Shown here one piece after another: positions 1 through 9,726 of a DNA stretch of 64,000 nt. The DNA is taken from positions 1 to 64,000 of the forward strand of contig JAHHGZ010000004.1 of the NCBI GenBank assembly GCA_019359595.1, written 5' to 3'. The notes beneath the pieces were generated by a model. It was given only the letters and a program-made list of their open reading frames with translations. It had not been told where the DNA came from and did not search any database. A program made the translations under genes and the position numbers. How positions within the stretch are numbered: position 1 is the stretch's first letter; each line of letters opens with the position of its first letter. The stretch is from Cyanomargarita calcarea GSE-NOS-MK-12-04C. Its GTDB lineage: Bacteria > Cyanobacteriota > Cyanobacteriia > Cyanobacteriales > Nostocaceae.

Positions 1-105
1 ATTGAGCAATGCTGGTCTTGCTTAAAAAGTCGAATCCGTAAAAAACTTGATCAGTTCGATTGTTTACGAGATGCCATTGAGGATGCCTTGCGTTTCGCGT
101 CTTAA
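1..105 (+). mobile_element. 3' end of an IS630-family transposase gene (cut by window edge)
   Basis: The first 34 codons are open from base 1 to a TAA at 103-105. The peptide starts IEQCWSCLKSRIRKK and ends with RDAIEDALRFAS, which resembles the C-terminus of IS630-type DDE transposases (IEQCWSWLKSRIRK... is the usual wording). The stop is followed by the palindrome AACCGCC-TT-GGCGGTT and then TATA, consistent with an IS terminal inverted repeat next to a TA target. Only the tail is visible, so intactness of the element cannot be judged. Confidence 0.7.
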
Positions 106-123
106 CCGCCTTGGCGGTTGCTA
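103..123. repeat. Probable IS terminal inverted repeat / hairpin
   Basis: AACCGCC TT GGCGGTT is a perfect 7-bp stem immediately after the transposase stop. It ends in CTATA, and IS630 elements insert at TA. The boundary with the histidine kinase remnant is therefore placed at about 119-123. Confidence 0.5.
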
Positions 124-585
124 TAATTGATAAATTTCTTGCAACTGTTGGGCTAACTGTAGCGGTTGAATATCAAGCTTGTTAGTCCCATGTTCAATTC
201 TAGCGATTTTGAGAATTTCATCGATCAGCTTCATCAGCTTATTCGCAGAATTGTGAGCTTGGGCGATAAACTCTCTCTCTTCGGCTGGATTTTCGCACAA
301 ATCTGACAAAATTAACTGATGCAAGCTGATTAACTGGCTGATAGGCGATCGCAATTCGTGGGTAGTCCGTGCCAAAAATCCGGCTTTGAACTGACCCATT
401 TCTTGTGCCATATCATAAGCCAGTTGGGTTTGCTTTATCTGTTGCTCTAGTGTTGACATATCCTGTTTGTCCACTACTGAAGCCACACTGGAGTTAGAGG
501 ACACCTTTAAACGTGCAAATAATGAGCGAAAACCCATCCCCAGTGCGATTCCCGCTACTAAATATACCCAGTTAATCGAAATCAT
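121..585 (-). pseudogene. Histidine kinase truncated after HisKA domain by the IS insertion
   Basis: 154 codons. Residues ~6-20 form one hydrophobic segment, followed by a linker/coiled-coil region (~40-70) and a HisKA dimerisation/phosphoacceptor domain with the H box THELRSP (His76). The reading frame stops at residue 154 inside what should be the linker to the HATPase domain; no N, G1 or G2 boxes follow, and the TAG stop coincides with the IS end. Seen: truncation at the IS border. Inferred: the ATP-binding half lies beyond the IS, outside the window, and the kinase is inactive. The N-terminal part may still be translated. Confidence 0.8.
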
Positions 586-883
586 AATAATTTAGCCATA
601 ATCACTCATGAGTTTTAATTACAAAGCCGTTTTCTTTCATTTATGGAGTTCCCAGTTTGTAATCCAAAAGTCCTGAATAAAAGAAAATCGTTAATTCATA
701 ATAACTAATACCATTTGGATTTGATGATGTACTGACTCCCTTCGGTGCCCTTTACATAACTGTTTTATTAACCGCAGTGGACACACTAGAGCGCAGAGTT
801 AGAGAAATAAAAAGCTTGCTCTTTTGATGCTGCGGGGATTAAGTGCATTGTCACAGAGAATGGGTATAAGTAGCTATCTGAAG
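586..883. other. Intergenic, no gene seen
   Basis: AT-rich spacer. It includes TAATACCATTTGGATTTGAT (near 708), which resembles one end of the dispersed TACCAATT...ATGAAGATGC element family found elsewhere here, and a stretch resembling the dispersed 'cgcagagttagag' sequence. No open frame of note. Confidence 0.4.
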
Positions 884-1474
884 TTAAAGTTTTAACTCTA
901 CTGCCCCTTGCCGCAGAATGTGCCAATTTATTCCAGTCCATTTGGCAACGGTCGAAGGTACACCGATCCCCGTTGCTTCAAAAGTAAATTCCGTTGTAGC
1001 CAAAGTTAGAACATCCGGAAACTGTGCTTCAATTTCTGCCATCGTTTGCAAAGCTGGCTGTCCTGACAAATTCACGCTGGTTGTCGCAAGCGGTCCTGTT
1101 TGTGCCAAAATCTGAAGGGCGATCGCGTTATTTGGGACTCGCATTCCGATAGTAGTTGGGTCGTTGGGATTCATCAATGTAGGCATCCGTGGTGATGCTG
1201 GCAACACCAAAGTTAACCCTCCAGCCCAGTATTTTTCGGCTATACTCTGCCAAATTGCAAACTCAGCAACACTCCCTGTGACATAATCCCAGAGTTCATC
1301 TGCGCTGGCTGCCATTAATATTAAAGGTTTATCCTGACTGCGTTGCTTGGCTTCAAAAATTAACCCTGCTTGTTCGGGTATTGCTGCCAGTGCCGGAACC
1401 GTATCTGTGGGAAAACTGACCAATTTTCCCGCTCGGGCTTTGGCGATCAGGTCAAATATTGAGACTTGAGTCAT
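884..1474 (-). CDS. L-threonylcarbamoyladenylate synthase (Sua5/YciO/YrdC family)
   Basis: 196 aa. Sua5/YrdC/TsaC proteins make threonylcarbamoyl-AMP from threonine, bicarbonate and ATP, the first step of t6A modification of ANN-decoding tRNAs. The family signature is visible: SFPTDTVPALAA near residues 20-31, KQRSQDKPLILM near 43-54, and the downstream GMRVPNN and TSVNLSGQPA motifs. Length matches the short TsaC/YrdC form with no C-terminal Sua5 domain. The partner gene tsaD is also in this window (7123-8166), though not adjacent. The ATG start is followed directly by the conserved domain. Cyanobacteria can carry more than one YrdC-like paralogue, so assignment to tsaC itself is likely rather than certain. 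Confidence 0.88.
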   Translation of the reverse strand: MTQVSIFDLIAKARAGKLVSFPTDTVPALAAIPEQAGLIFEAKQRSQDKPLILMAASADELWDYVTGSVAEFAIWQSIAEKYWAGGLTLVLPASPRMPTLMNPNDPTTIGMRVPNNAIALQILAQTGPLATTSVNLSGQPALQTMAEIEAQFPDVLTLATTEFTFEATGIGVPSTVAKWTGINWHILRQGAVELKL

Positions 1475-1487
1475 GTCTATTGAGTTA

Positions 1488-1511
1488 AGAGTTAGGAGTT
1501 AGGAGTTAAGT
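1488..1511. repeat. Short heptanucleotide repeat (GAGTTAG)n
   Basis: About three units of GAGTTAG/GAGTTAAG just upstream of the tsaC-like gene. They are complementary to the longer CTAACTC array at 1660-1741, so the two could pair as a long stem across the spacer. Confidence 0.7.
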
Positions 1512-1659
1512 GGATCTGCGTAATTAAATATAAAATGGGCAGTTCGGATGACCACCCTACAAGAGCTTTATCTTTACTGTGCGGTAAATTCTCCAGATTG
1601 CGCTATTTTATTTTTATTTTCAACTGACAGCAAAAAAAGTGCATCCTGGTAAGTTAATG

Positions 1660-1741
1660 AACTCCTAACTCCTAACTCCTAACTCCTAACTCCTAACTCC
1701 TAACTCCTAACTCCTAACTCCTAACTCCTAACTCCTAACTC
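1660..1741. repeat. Heptanucleotide tandem array (AACTCCT)n
   Basis: About 12 near-perfect copies of the 7-bp unit AACTCCT. The array runs into the 3' end of the prmC gene and supplies its last codons and its stop (see prmC). Short tandemly repeated heptamers are well known in heterocystous cyanobacteria. The same unit reappears near 20.8-21.0 kb. Confidence 0.95.
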
Positions 1742-2635
1742 TTTTCTATAGGCAACAGCAAAACGCTCTATACCCGCAAAATCCGCGTGGATTTGAATAT
1801 TGTGATAGCTACCTTGTTGCAACAGTTCTCGCACTTCATCTGCCTGTCCCGCCATCATCTCAATCAACCAAACGCCACCAGGTTTTAAATATTCCAGGGA
1901 AATATCTATCAAATGGCGGATGCAATCTAAACCATCAGCGCCACCATCTAAAGCCAAATGTGGTTCGTGGTTAACTACTTCCGGTTGTAGGGTCAGTACA
2001 GTGCTGCTAGGAATGTAAGGTGGGTTTGACACCATACCGCTGAATTGTCCTTTGAGAGATTCTAAGGGCTGCCACCATTCACCTTCATAGAATCGAATCC
2101 GTTGTCCAAAACCGGCAGAGCGAGCATTTTTTTGAGCGATCGCCAATGCTTGGGGACTGCAATCAACAGCGTGGATTATTGCATTCGGAAAAACATCAGC
2201 CAATCCCAGAGCGAGAACCCCACTACCAGTCCCCAAATCAGCCCAGTGTCCTTGTCGCATTTCCTCTGTTTCAGCGACTGCCACAGCTAAATCTATCAAG
2301 GATTCTGTTTCCGGTCTGGGAATCAAAACTGCACTTGATACAGCGATTTTAAAATTTCGCCAAGGTGTAACTCCCGCAATATATTGCACTGGCAAGCGAT
2401 CGTACAATCGCTTTTGCCACAGATCCTCTAAATCTTCTAGAGGTAAACGCAGTTGAATGCTAGGCCAATCTTTAAAAGACTCCAAACGCAATGCCAAACG
2501 GTCTAAACCTGCCACCTCTTGCAACAGCCAGTCCACCTCAACTGGAGAAACATCAGTGGCGATCGCAGCAATAATTGCTGCATTTCGCCACTGAATTAGT
2601 CGTAATCCAGAAACTATCCACTCTTTATCCGCCAT
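1721..2635 (-). CDS. prmC: Peptide chain release factor N5-glutamine methyltransferase
   Basis: 304 aa. PrmC/HemK methylates the glutamine of the GGQ motif in RF1/RF2. The N-terminal helical substrate-binding part (1-~100) is followed by a Rossmann methyltransferase with SAM motif DLGTGSG (133-139) and the catalytic NPPY (204-207). LIPRPETE (near 104-111) is a PrmC hallmark. The C-terminus after AVAYRK is ELGVRS and is encoded by the AACTCCT heptamer array, so the stop codon was probably acquired by repeat expansion. The next gene downstream in the same direction is the tsaC-like gene at 884-1474. Confidence 0.95.
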   Translation of the reverse strand: MADKEWIVSGLRLIQWRNAAIIAAIATDVSPVEVDWLLQEVAGLDRLALRLESFKDWPSIQLRLPLEDLEDLWQKRLYDRLPVQYIAGVTPWRNFKIAVSSAVLIPRPETESLIDLAVAVAETEEMRQGHWADLGTGSGVLALGLADVFPNAIIHAVDCSPQALAIAQKNARSAGFGQRIRFYEGEWWQPLESLKGQFSGMVSNPPYIPSSTVLTLQPEVVNHEPHLALDGGADGLDCIRHLIDISLEYLKPGGVWLIEMMAGQADEVRELLQQGSYHNIQIHADFAGIERFAVAYRKELGVRS

Positions 2636-2641
2636 GCTGGA

Positions 2642-3487
2642 TTAACGTTTGGGCTTGGCTGGTGGCTGTGAATTGTTGGGAGCAGGTTTAGCGGGGGCTT
2701 GATTTCTGGAAGGGGCAGCGTTATTTGGAGTTTGTGGTAGCGTCTTGATATAGTCTCTAGACTCTGCCGATGGCACTAAAACAACTCGGTTGAGCCACTC
2801 ATCGTTTTTGTCTTGCAAGGTCTTAATTACGCCGTCTACATCCACTACCTGAATATCAGCCTTGGGGAATTGTCCCTTCACCTGACCTAACAAACCCAAT
2901 GCATCTTGTTTGCTCAAAAACAAGGGGACTATTTCTTGGGTGTCAGATGGCAATTTAATTGGTACATAACCCTTATCTGGTGCAAATCTGACAGCAAAAA
3001 CAGGTACGCTCTTAAACTGATTCACCTGTTGACCGCTTTTTTGCAATAAATCCATCGCTGCCTTAATCTCTTGTTCTACAGGTTTAAAGGCAAATAACAA
3101 ACGGTCTGGCTTGCCCTTAGAACTTTGCAATTGTTGATAAATTACCCCCAGAGGTACTGCAGTTACCTGTAGGCTTTTCACCATTTCTGTCATCTTTGGG
3201 TCTTTCTCTTTGACGTTCTGTAGCTCTTTAATAAAAGATTGGGCTTCTTTTTGACTCATATAAACTCCTGTCACCGAGCCACCTTTTTGCCCTTGAGCCT
3301 CAGGCAAAGGACGACTTAGAGGCAATCCTTGGGAATTGGTAATCAAATACACAGGTACTGAATCAAGCTTTTCTTTAACTTGTTGTTCTGATAATGCCAA
3401 CACTGGAGCATTTATACTCACTACTGTTCCGAGCAGAGTACTTCCGATCAAACCCAATGTTGTGCCCCAGCGAACCAATGATTTCAT
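2642..3487 (-). CDS. Tic22-like family protein
   Basis: 281 aa from the chosen ATG at 3487, which has AGGAGA 6 nt upstream; the frame is open 10 codons further but lacks a better start. A hydrophobic signal peptide (residues ~7-32, cleavage near VLALSEQ) is followed by two Tic22-like repeats (VPVYLITNSQG... and VPVFAVRFAPDKG... preceding a PLFLSKQDA segment) and a Pro/Asn/Lys-rich tail. Tic22 homologues in cyanobacteria are thylakoid-lumen/periplasm proteins implicated in outer-membrane biogenesis (family knowledge). It ends 6 bp before the prmC start, so it is probably co-transcribed with prmC. Confidence 0.85.
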   Translation of the reverse strand: MKSLVRWGTTLGLIGSTLLGTVVSINAPVLALSEQQVKEKLDSVPVYLITNSQGLPLSRPLPEAQGQKGGSVTGVYMSQKEAQSFIKELQNVKEKDPKMTEMVKSLQVTAVPLGVIYQQLQSSKGKPDRLLFAFKPVEQEIKAAMDLLQKSGQQVNQFKSVPVFAVRFAPDKGYVPIKLPSDTQEIVPLFLSKQDALGLLGQVKGQFPKADIQVVDVDGVIKTLQDKNDEWLNRVVLVPSAESRDYIKTLPQTPNNAAPSRNQAPAKPAPNNSQPPAKPKR

Positions 3488-4213
3488 GATTTCTCCTAGC
3501 ATCAATACCTTAATCAAATTTAACTTTCATGTTCAATTGCACAGAATCAACTAGTCCTAGTTCTAGTTCTAGTTATAATATCTTCTTAGTCAATCGACTG
3601 TGCTGCTTTTTATTTTCAACTTCGCTTTGCGCTTGGGCTATTGAACCCTAGATGCCTGCTCTTGCGATATTATATTCTCCCTCTCTAGTGAGGACAATGG
3701 TACTCAAGGGCAATATAAACGCAATGCCATTCTATTCTGTTTATTAGCCATCCTTGACGCCACATTAGAGTAGATCGTTCCATCTACCGACAAGTGAAAA
3801 ATGTGCCGAAACCTACATTTATGACGATTTGACCTTTTAATTTAGAATTTAACCTTGAGTTTATATGTTTGTCCGCAAAATTACTAAACAATATTTATTT
3901 GGAAATTTAAGTAATATAAATAACCTAAACTTTACGGGAAAACTCTGAATAAATATCGGTTTGCAACATCTTCAAATTCGGCTAAATTTCGATTTTTGTC
4001 AGGGCTTACGCAAAAAAGTTCTGACATAGTGGTATTACCGATAAGGAGGCAAGCCACATATAGGCGTTTCACTTTGCGTTGCTATTACCACTACGACAGC
4101 AAATCGGGTGTTTCAGACAATTTTGCATAAATCCTATTTGTATTGGAAATACACAAAAACCCTAGATTCCTTAATTGGTCTAAAGTCAAAATTATTCAAA
4201 ACAGTAAATTAAA
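3488..4213. other. Long intergenic region, no gene
   Basis: About 725 bp with no credible ORF. It holds a short CTAGTT-type repeat (3551-3575) and AT-rich sequence that should include the promoter of the Tic22-like gene. Nothing else recognisable. Confidence 0.5.
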
Positions 4214-4287
4214 TCGGGATGACAGGATTCGAACCTGCGGCATCCTGCTCCCAAAGCAGGCGCGCTACCAAGCTGCGCTACATCCCG
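4214..4287 (-). tRNA. tRNA-Pro (anticodon UGG)
   Basis: The reverse complement folds as a cloverleaf: acceptor CGGGATG/CATCCCG, D arm with AGCTTGGTAGC, anticodon arm CCTGC-TTTGGGA-GCAGG giving anticodon TGG, and T loop GGTTCGAATCC. The discriminator base is A (the complement of T4214); CCA is not encoded. Confidence 0.95.
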
Positions 4288-4400
4288 GCGCTCATGTTAG
4301 TAACCAGTTAGATGTGACTTGGTTTCAAACCACATCTCACTAATATACTACATTACTATACCTCGCCCTAATATGGCAAGAAACTTTATTTTAATTGGAA

Positions 4401-5045
<645 letters not shown>

Positions 5046-5254
5046 TCACACTCTTAAAAACTGGGTGTTTTCGGGATATTCAATGGTAATAGGCTATGGA
5101 ATAGGGTGTTTTGCACTAATCATTTTCAACTTTAGCACTTTGTTGTGGAGGCTAGGAGAAATTAACTAAAACCGTAGGATTTAAGAGTGAATAAAAAATC
5201 ACACCGGATGAAAGCTCTACTTTTGACGCCTAAAAGCAAATCTAACTCCCAACA

Positions 5255-5974
5255 ATGGCTTCTGGTTTAAAATCTTCGACTCTGGAACTTCTCAAACGCT
5301 TTAACCGAGCGTTTCCTCAGTTCTATGAGCAGTTTGTCAGCAGTGAAATTCAACTGCAAAATTTGCGGTTAGCCTACCGTCTCTATAAAACCAGACGCGC
5401 CGTAATTGAGCTGAAACCGGAAGGCAGCAAAAGTGCCCTGCATTTTGCCTACCGCAACCAGTCTTTTCTCCTCAGCGATATTTTTGGTGTACTGGCGGCT
5501 TATGGGTTAACCATTCACGGTTTAAGTTTGTACGGTCAAATTAAACCGCCGATGTTAGTTTTTATTAAACTATTGGTGTCTCGGGGTAGCAAAGCCCTAA
5601 CCGAGAAAACCGGAGAGAATGTATGTCGTGCTGTTCGTGAGGCTCTAGGAGGGCGGTTTGAGGTAGAAGAGATGCTGGCGGTAGAATTTAACCTTGACGC
5701 TGGTTTAGAGCAGGTAGAGACTGAATTTTATGTCGATCCAGTTTTTCATCTTCCAGCCTTAGTGGTTGAAGCCGATAACCAACCAGGATTGTTTTACAAA
5801 GTCATGTACGCTATTTGGCAAGAAGACCTTTTGGTAGTAAATGCCAATTTGTTGGTTTGGCGCGGACGGACACGCTTGATTCTCTATTTACTCGGACCAA
5901 ATGAAAGTCTAATTCCTGAATATCTTGGGCATAGAATTGCTGAAGGAGTGCGGCATCGGTTGTTGGGAAAATAA
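5255..5974 (+). CDS. Tandem ACT-like domain protein, conserved in cyanobacteria
   Basis: 239 aa, soluble. Two segments have an ACT-like look: residues ~70-112 (DIFGVLAAYGLTIHGLSLYG) and ~165-222 (VVEADNQPGLFYKVMYAIW, then VVNANLLVWRGRTRLILYLLG). The second keeps the 'DxPGLF/y..i...L....l.v..A.i' pattern of GlnD-type ACT domains. No catalytic domain is attached, so a ligand-sensing or regulatory role is inferred. It is monocistronic, and I do not recognise a named gene. Confidence 0.7.
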   Translation: MASGLKSSTLELLKRFNRAFPQFYEQFVSSEIQLQNLRLAYRLYKTRRAVIELKPEGSKSALHFAYRNQSFLLSDIFGVLAAYGLTIHGLSLYGQIKPPMLVFIKLLVSRGSKALTEKTGENVCRAVREALGGRFEVEEMLAVEFNLDAGLEQVETEFYVDPVFHLPALVVEADNQPGLFYKVMYAIWQEDLLVVNANLLVWRGRTRLILYLLGPNESLIPEYLGHRIAEGVRHRLLGK

Positions 5975-6082
5975 CTTTGTAGAGAATGGAGAGTTCTTGG
6001 TTAGTAGTTAGGAGGAGCGTGGTTAGGAGTTACAAATTTCCCCCTGCCCCGCTCCCTGCCCCCTGCTCCCCCTTCTCCCCCT

Positions 6083-6114
6083 CTATCGTCGCACCCACCT
6101 TAAAGGTACGATAG
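6083..6114 (+). promoter_or_regulatory. Hairpin just upstream of the hydrolase start
   Basis: CTATCGT (6083-6089) and ACGATAG (6108-6114) form a perfect 7-bp stem ending 5 nt before the ATG at 6120. It could be an operator half-site pair or a translation-limiting hairpin. Unproven. Confidence 0.35.
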
Positions 6115-6119
6115 ACATT

Positions 6120-7043
6120 ATGGCAACTATCGAAATCTTGGGCGTTCCACACGCATACGAGCTAACGGCTCCCACCACAATCCCCAATACTTTAGTTTTT
6201 ATCCACGGTTGGCTTAATAGCCGTGGATATTGGCAACCTGTGATTGAGCGCTTATCTGTGGATTTCCAGTGCCTGTCTTATGATTTACGAGGTTTTGGTG
6301 AGTCTCAGCCTCAAGTAAAAATTGACTTTAGACAGCAAGAAAGCTCTTTGGGTTTCGATACCATTCGCTTTGATGAAGTTGGCAATCCTTTTGATTCTGT
6401 TTATGCACCAGTTGCTTATGCGGCTGATTTAGCTATCCTGCTTCATCAGTTGAATATTACTAATGCTTGGCTGATTGGTCATTCTTTAGGAGGTACGATC
6501 GCCCTCTGGGGAGCAGAACAAATACCTGAGATTGTTCGGGGTGTTATCTGTGTCAACGCTGGCGGTGGTATATACCTCAAAGAAGCGTTTGAACAGTTTC
6601 GTTCAGCCGGACAGAAATTTTTACAAGTCCGTCCCCGATGGCTGTCTCAGGTGCCTCTGATCGATTTGTTCTTTACCAGGAACAGTGTAGCGCGTCCTTT
6701 AGAGCGCTATTGGGGTCGTCAGCGGGTGATTGATTTTGTCGTAGCCGATCCAGAAGCGGCATTGGGAACTCTACTGCATTCCACCACTGAAGAAGAAATC
6801 AACCGTTTACCTCAGTTAGTCTCAGAACTGAAGCAGCCAGTTTATTTTTTGGCTGGTGCTGAAGATAAGGTGATGGAACCTAAGTATGTCCGTCATTTAG
6901 CTAGCTTTCACCCGCTCTTTCAATACTGCGGTGACAATGTAATCGAAATTCCTAATTGTGGACATTTAGCAATGTTAGAGCAGCCGGATGCTGTTGCTGG
7001 TGAAATTCGCAGGTTGCTAAATCAGGGCAAGGATAAGGGCTAA
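6120..7043 (+). CDS. Alpha/beta-fold hydrolase
   Basis: 307 aa. Typical alpha/beta hydrolase: oxyanion region FIHGWLNSRGYW (~28-39), nucleophile elbow GHSLGG (~120-125), acid in AGAEDKV (~245-251) and catalytic His in NCGHLAMLE (~282-290). There is no signal peptide. Substrate unknown; the lid region (~150-200) is of the epoxide hydrolase/haloperoxidase-like kind. The upstream spacer is C-rich. Confidence 0.85.
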   Translation: MATIEILGVPHAYELTAPTTIPNTLVFIHGWLNSRGYWQPVIERLSVDFQCLSYDLRGFGESQPQVKIDFRQQESSLGFDTIRFDEVGNPFDSVYAPVAYAADLAILLHQLNITNAWLIGHSLGGTIALWGAEQIPEIVRGVICVNAGGGIYLKEAFEQFRSAGQKFLQVRPRWLSQVPLIDLFFTRNSVARPLERYWGRQRVIDFVVADPEAALGTLLHSTTEEEINRLPQLVSELKQPVYFLAGAEDKVMEPKYVRHLASFHPLFQYCGDNVIEIPNCGHLAMLEQPDAVAGEIRRLLNQGKDKG

Positions 7044-7122
7044 GAACTGTTAAATAAAATATACCCATAAGTGGACAAAATATCTCAATTGTCCAGATAT
7101 CAATCTTTAGTAGCCCTTACCT

Positions 7123-8166
7123 TCAATGTCTATACAACGCCATTACGGATGTCAGTGGAAGCCGAGATTGCACTCCTAGGGTGAGGGGTGAGGTGTGACC
7201 AAGGGATAAATGCTCTGCTGCACAACAACCAATCATTGCGGCGTTATCAGTACAAAACTTCATGGGAGGGAATAGCACCCGCAAATTATGCTCCAAAGAA
7301 GCTTGCTGTAAGTGTTTTCTCAATCCACTGTTAGCCGCCACTCCTCCACCAACGGCTATAGTGCTTAATTTGTTGTCCAGGGCACAAGCGATCGCTCTTT
7401 TGGTTAATACTCTGGCTACGGTTTCCTGAAAACTAGCCGCTACATCCGCCACGGGTATAGGCAAGTCATCTTTCTCTAACTGTTGTACCAATCGCAATAC
7501 TGCTGTCTTTAACCCGCTAAAGCTCGTATCATAGCGATGATATCCCCCGGTTGGGAGAGAAACTTTCCCCTCTGGCAAGGTAAAAGCTTGGGGATTTCCC
7601 TGTACTGCCAGTTGGTCAATTGCTGGCCCACCAGGATATCCCAACTCCAACAGTCGCGCCACCTTATCAAAAGCTTCACCCGCTGCATCATCGCGAGTCT
7701 GTCCTAAGGTTTCGTATATACCACATTCCTTGACATAAATCAAACTTGTATGTCCGCCTGAAACTAGTAAGCTGAGGAAAGGAGGCTCTAGTGTCGGCTC
7801 GCTTAAATAAGTGGCGTAAATGTGACCTTCAAGGTGATGAACTCCTAAAAAAGGCTTATCGTATAACATTGCTAAGGTTTTGGCCGCAGTTAACCCTACC
7901 AACAATGCTCCCACTAGTCCTGGGGCACAGGTTGCTGCAATTCCATCAATTTGCTTCCAGTCTAGTTTGGCTTCTTCTAAGGCGATCGCGATCGCACCAT
8001 TTATAGTTTCTAAATGCTCTCTGGAAGCGACTTCTGGCACTACACCTCCATACTGCCGATGCACTGGGATTTGCGAAGTAATAACGCTGCTTTCAACTTT
8101 ACGATTATTTACAACGGCTACGGCAGTTTCATCACAACTTGTTTCTATTGCTAAAACGGTTGCCAT
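7123..8166 (-). CDS. tsaD: tRNA N6-adenosine threonylcarbamoyltransferase
   Basis: 347 aa from the ATG at 8166. The open frame extends to 8235, but those codons come from the GGAAGAA heptamer repeat. TsaD transfers the threonylcarbamoyl group to A37 of tRNA as part of the TsaBDE complex. Visible: [13 protein letters not shown] at the N-terminus, metal-binding HxxxH as HLEGH (111-115), VSGGHTSL, the [12 protein letters not shown] segment and [10 protein letters not shown]. Full length for the family. Confidence 0.97.
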   Translation of the reverse strand: MATVLAIETSCDETAVAVVNNRKVESSVITSQIPVHRQYGGVVPEVASREHLETINGAIAIALEEAKLDWKQIDGIAATCAPGLVGALLVGLTAAKTLAMLYDKPFLGVHHLEGHIYATYLSEPTLEPPFLSLLVSGGHTSLIYVKECGIYETLGQTRDDAAGEAFDKVARLLELGYPGGPAIDQLAVQGNPQAFTLPEGKVSLPTGGYHRYDTSFSGLKTAVLRLVQQLEKDDLPIPVADVAASFQETVARVLTKRAIACALDNKLSTIAVGGGVAANSGLRKHLQQASLEHNLRVLFPPMKFCTDNAAMIGCCAAEHLSLGHTSPLTLGVQSRLPLTSVMALYRH

Positions 8167-8173
8167 TTCTTTT

Positions 8174-8208
8174 AAGAAGGAAGAAGGAAGAAGGAAGAAG
8201 GAAGAAGG
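8174..8208. repeat. Heptanucleotide array (GGAAGAA)n upstream of tsaD
   Basis: Five tandem units of the 7-mer between tsaD and its upstream region. The array continues into TTTATATATGGG; the joined 27-bp sequence recurs at 62727-62753, so array and flank travel together as a dispersed repeat. Confidence 0.9.
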
Positions 8209-8666
8209 TTTATATATGGGGATACAGGACCCCAACTCAAGACGAGCAACCTGTTTCTTGTGGGGGGGTTTAATACCCCGACAAGGAAGCGGATAAATTT
8301 TCTACCCAATAGCAGAAGTCCACTTAATGATATGAACAATAAATTTCATCCATTTCCATTTTAATGGATTTATGCGATTGACCCAGAGTTTTCATCTGCA
8401 GGTAGGTTAAGGGAGTGTTCTTGAGTGGGCAAGAAAAAATCACTATTTAACCCTCAACAACAGCACCTTTAACCACAAAACTCAGGACTTAGGTCTCAGA
8501 ACTTTATTAAGACTTGTTACTGAAAGCTTTAACTTTTATTTACTTAAACTTTACTCGGTTCCCATGCAAGAGTATGATGCTTGGAAGTTCTGCAAATAAA
8601 AACTGTACAACCCGCTTCGTTTTGTACAAAAAAACTTTGTGTTTCGTAATAAAAGGAAACAACTCA
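8209..8666. promoter_or_regulatory. Divergent tsaD / psaF upstream region
   Basis: About 460 bp between tsaD and psaF. It contains the dispersed repeat end up to 8220 and the psaF leader. TGTACA occurs twice near the 3' end (around 8604 and 8626), flanking a short arm. Photosystem I promoters are usually light-regulated, but no known box can be fixed by eye. Confidence 0.35.
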
Positions 8667-9161
8667 ATGCGACGATTGTTTGCTTTGGTTTTAGCGTTTT
8701 GTCTTTGGTTCAATTTTGCCTCTCCAGCGAAAGCTGTAGGAGCTGATTTGGTACCTTGCAGCGAATCTCCTGCCTTTCAGGAACGAGCTGCTAATGCGCG
8801 TAATACCACCGCCGATCCCCAATCAGGTCAAAACCGCTTTGAGCGTTATGCTCAGGCGCTGTGCGGTCCAGAAGGTCTACCTCATCTAATTGTGGATGGA
8901 AGTCTCGATCATGCTGGCGATTTCTTAATTCCCAGTATTCTCTTCCTTTACATCGCCGGTTGGATTGGTTGGGTAGGTCGTGCTTACATCCAAGCAGTTA
9001 AAAAACTGCCAGATGCCGAGATGAAAGAAGTCCTGATCGAAGTTCCTTTGGCATTGCCATTGATGCTGTCAGGATTCACCTGGCCCATTGCTGCTGTCAA
9101 AGAATTGCTTTCGGGCGAGTTGACCGCGAAGGATTCAGAAATCCCCATTTCGCCACGCTAG
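8667..9161 (+). CDS. psaF: Photosystem I reaction centre subunit III (PsaF)
   Basis: 164 aa from the ATG at 8667, preceded by AAAGGA. An N-terminal signal peptide (cleavage after SPAKA, ~residue 23) takes the N-terminal domain to the thylakoid lumen. Mature PsaF begins VGADLVPC with conserved cysteines (VPCSES and ALCGPEG), and has the transmembrane segment [21 protein letters not shown]. It is the plastocyanin/cytochrome c6 docking-side subunit of PSI. First gene of a psaF-psaJ-psaL cluster. Confidence 0.97.
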   Translation: MRRLFALVLAFCLWFNFASPAKAVGADLVPCSESPAFQERAANARNTTADPQSGQNRFERYAQALCGPEGLPHLIVDGSLDHAGDFLIPSILFLYIAGWIGWVGRAYIQAVKKLPDAEMKEVLIEVPLALPLMLSGFTWPIAAVKELLSGELTAKDSEIPISPR

Positions 9162-9329
9162 TAGGTACTAGGTATTGGGCTACAAGCAAGGGACAAGGGG
9201 ACAAGGGGATAAGGAGGAAGGGTAAAAAATTATTTGGTCTATTCCCCGTTTCCCCTGCCCCGTTCCCCCTTTCCCTCTTCCTCATACCTTTTGCCCAAAG
9301 ATTAAATTTATGTTTTTGGAGAATGGCTC

Positions 9330-9464
9330 ATGCAGCAGAATTTTTTGGTAAAATACCTTTCCCTAGCTCCAGTTTTGTTGTTTGCTTTGCTGATTGGTAC
9401 GGCTGTACTGTTGATAGAGTTTAATCAGTTTTTTCCCGATCTACTCTTCCACCCACTGCCATAA
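9330..9464 (+). CDS. psaJ: Photosystem I subunit IX (PsaJ)
   Basis: 44 aa. It begins [16 protein letters not shown], has a single transmembrane helix (~10-32), and ends [11 protein letters not shown] as PsaJ proteins do. A GGAG lies 8 nt upstream of the ATG. PsaJ packs against PsaF, and the gene sits 168 bp downstream of psaF and 262 bp before psaL. Confidence 0.95.
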   Translation: MQQNFLVKYLSLAPVLLFALLIGTAVLLIEFNQFFPDLLFHPLP

Positions 9465-9726
9465 ACCAATAGTTGATAGTTAATAGTTGTTATTTGTTAT
9501 GTTAGTTGTTATTCGTCAACTAACAACTCATTAATAACGACTAAAAAAAGAAAATTTTGAAACTCGTAATGCCTGTAGCGTGCGAGTTTCAAATTTTTAA
9601 AACCATTATTTAAACCCACTAAATTAATTTTTCTAAACTTCACGGTCAAAAATCATATTTAGCTACAATTATTATTAATAATAAATAATGAATGCCACCA
9701 ATAAGATTCAAAGGCTTAGATAACAT
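9465..9726. promoter_or_regulatory. psaJ-psaL spacer with TTGATAGTTAATAG repeats
   Basis: AT-rich 262-bp spacer. GTTAGTTG (around 9500) and CAACTAAC (around 9518) form a hairpin that may attenuate read-through from psaFJ. The AT-rich stretch just before psaL probably contains its own promoter. Confidence 0.4.

Noticed and set aside
1660-1741. Heptamer arrays as CRISPR
   Set aside because: Units are 7 bp without spacers; they are simple tandem repeats.
4143-4343. 66-aa plus-strand ORF
   Set aside because: It is a read-through of the minus-strand tRNA-Pro gene.
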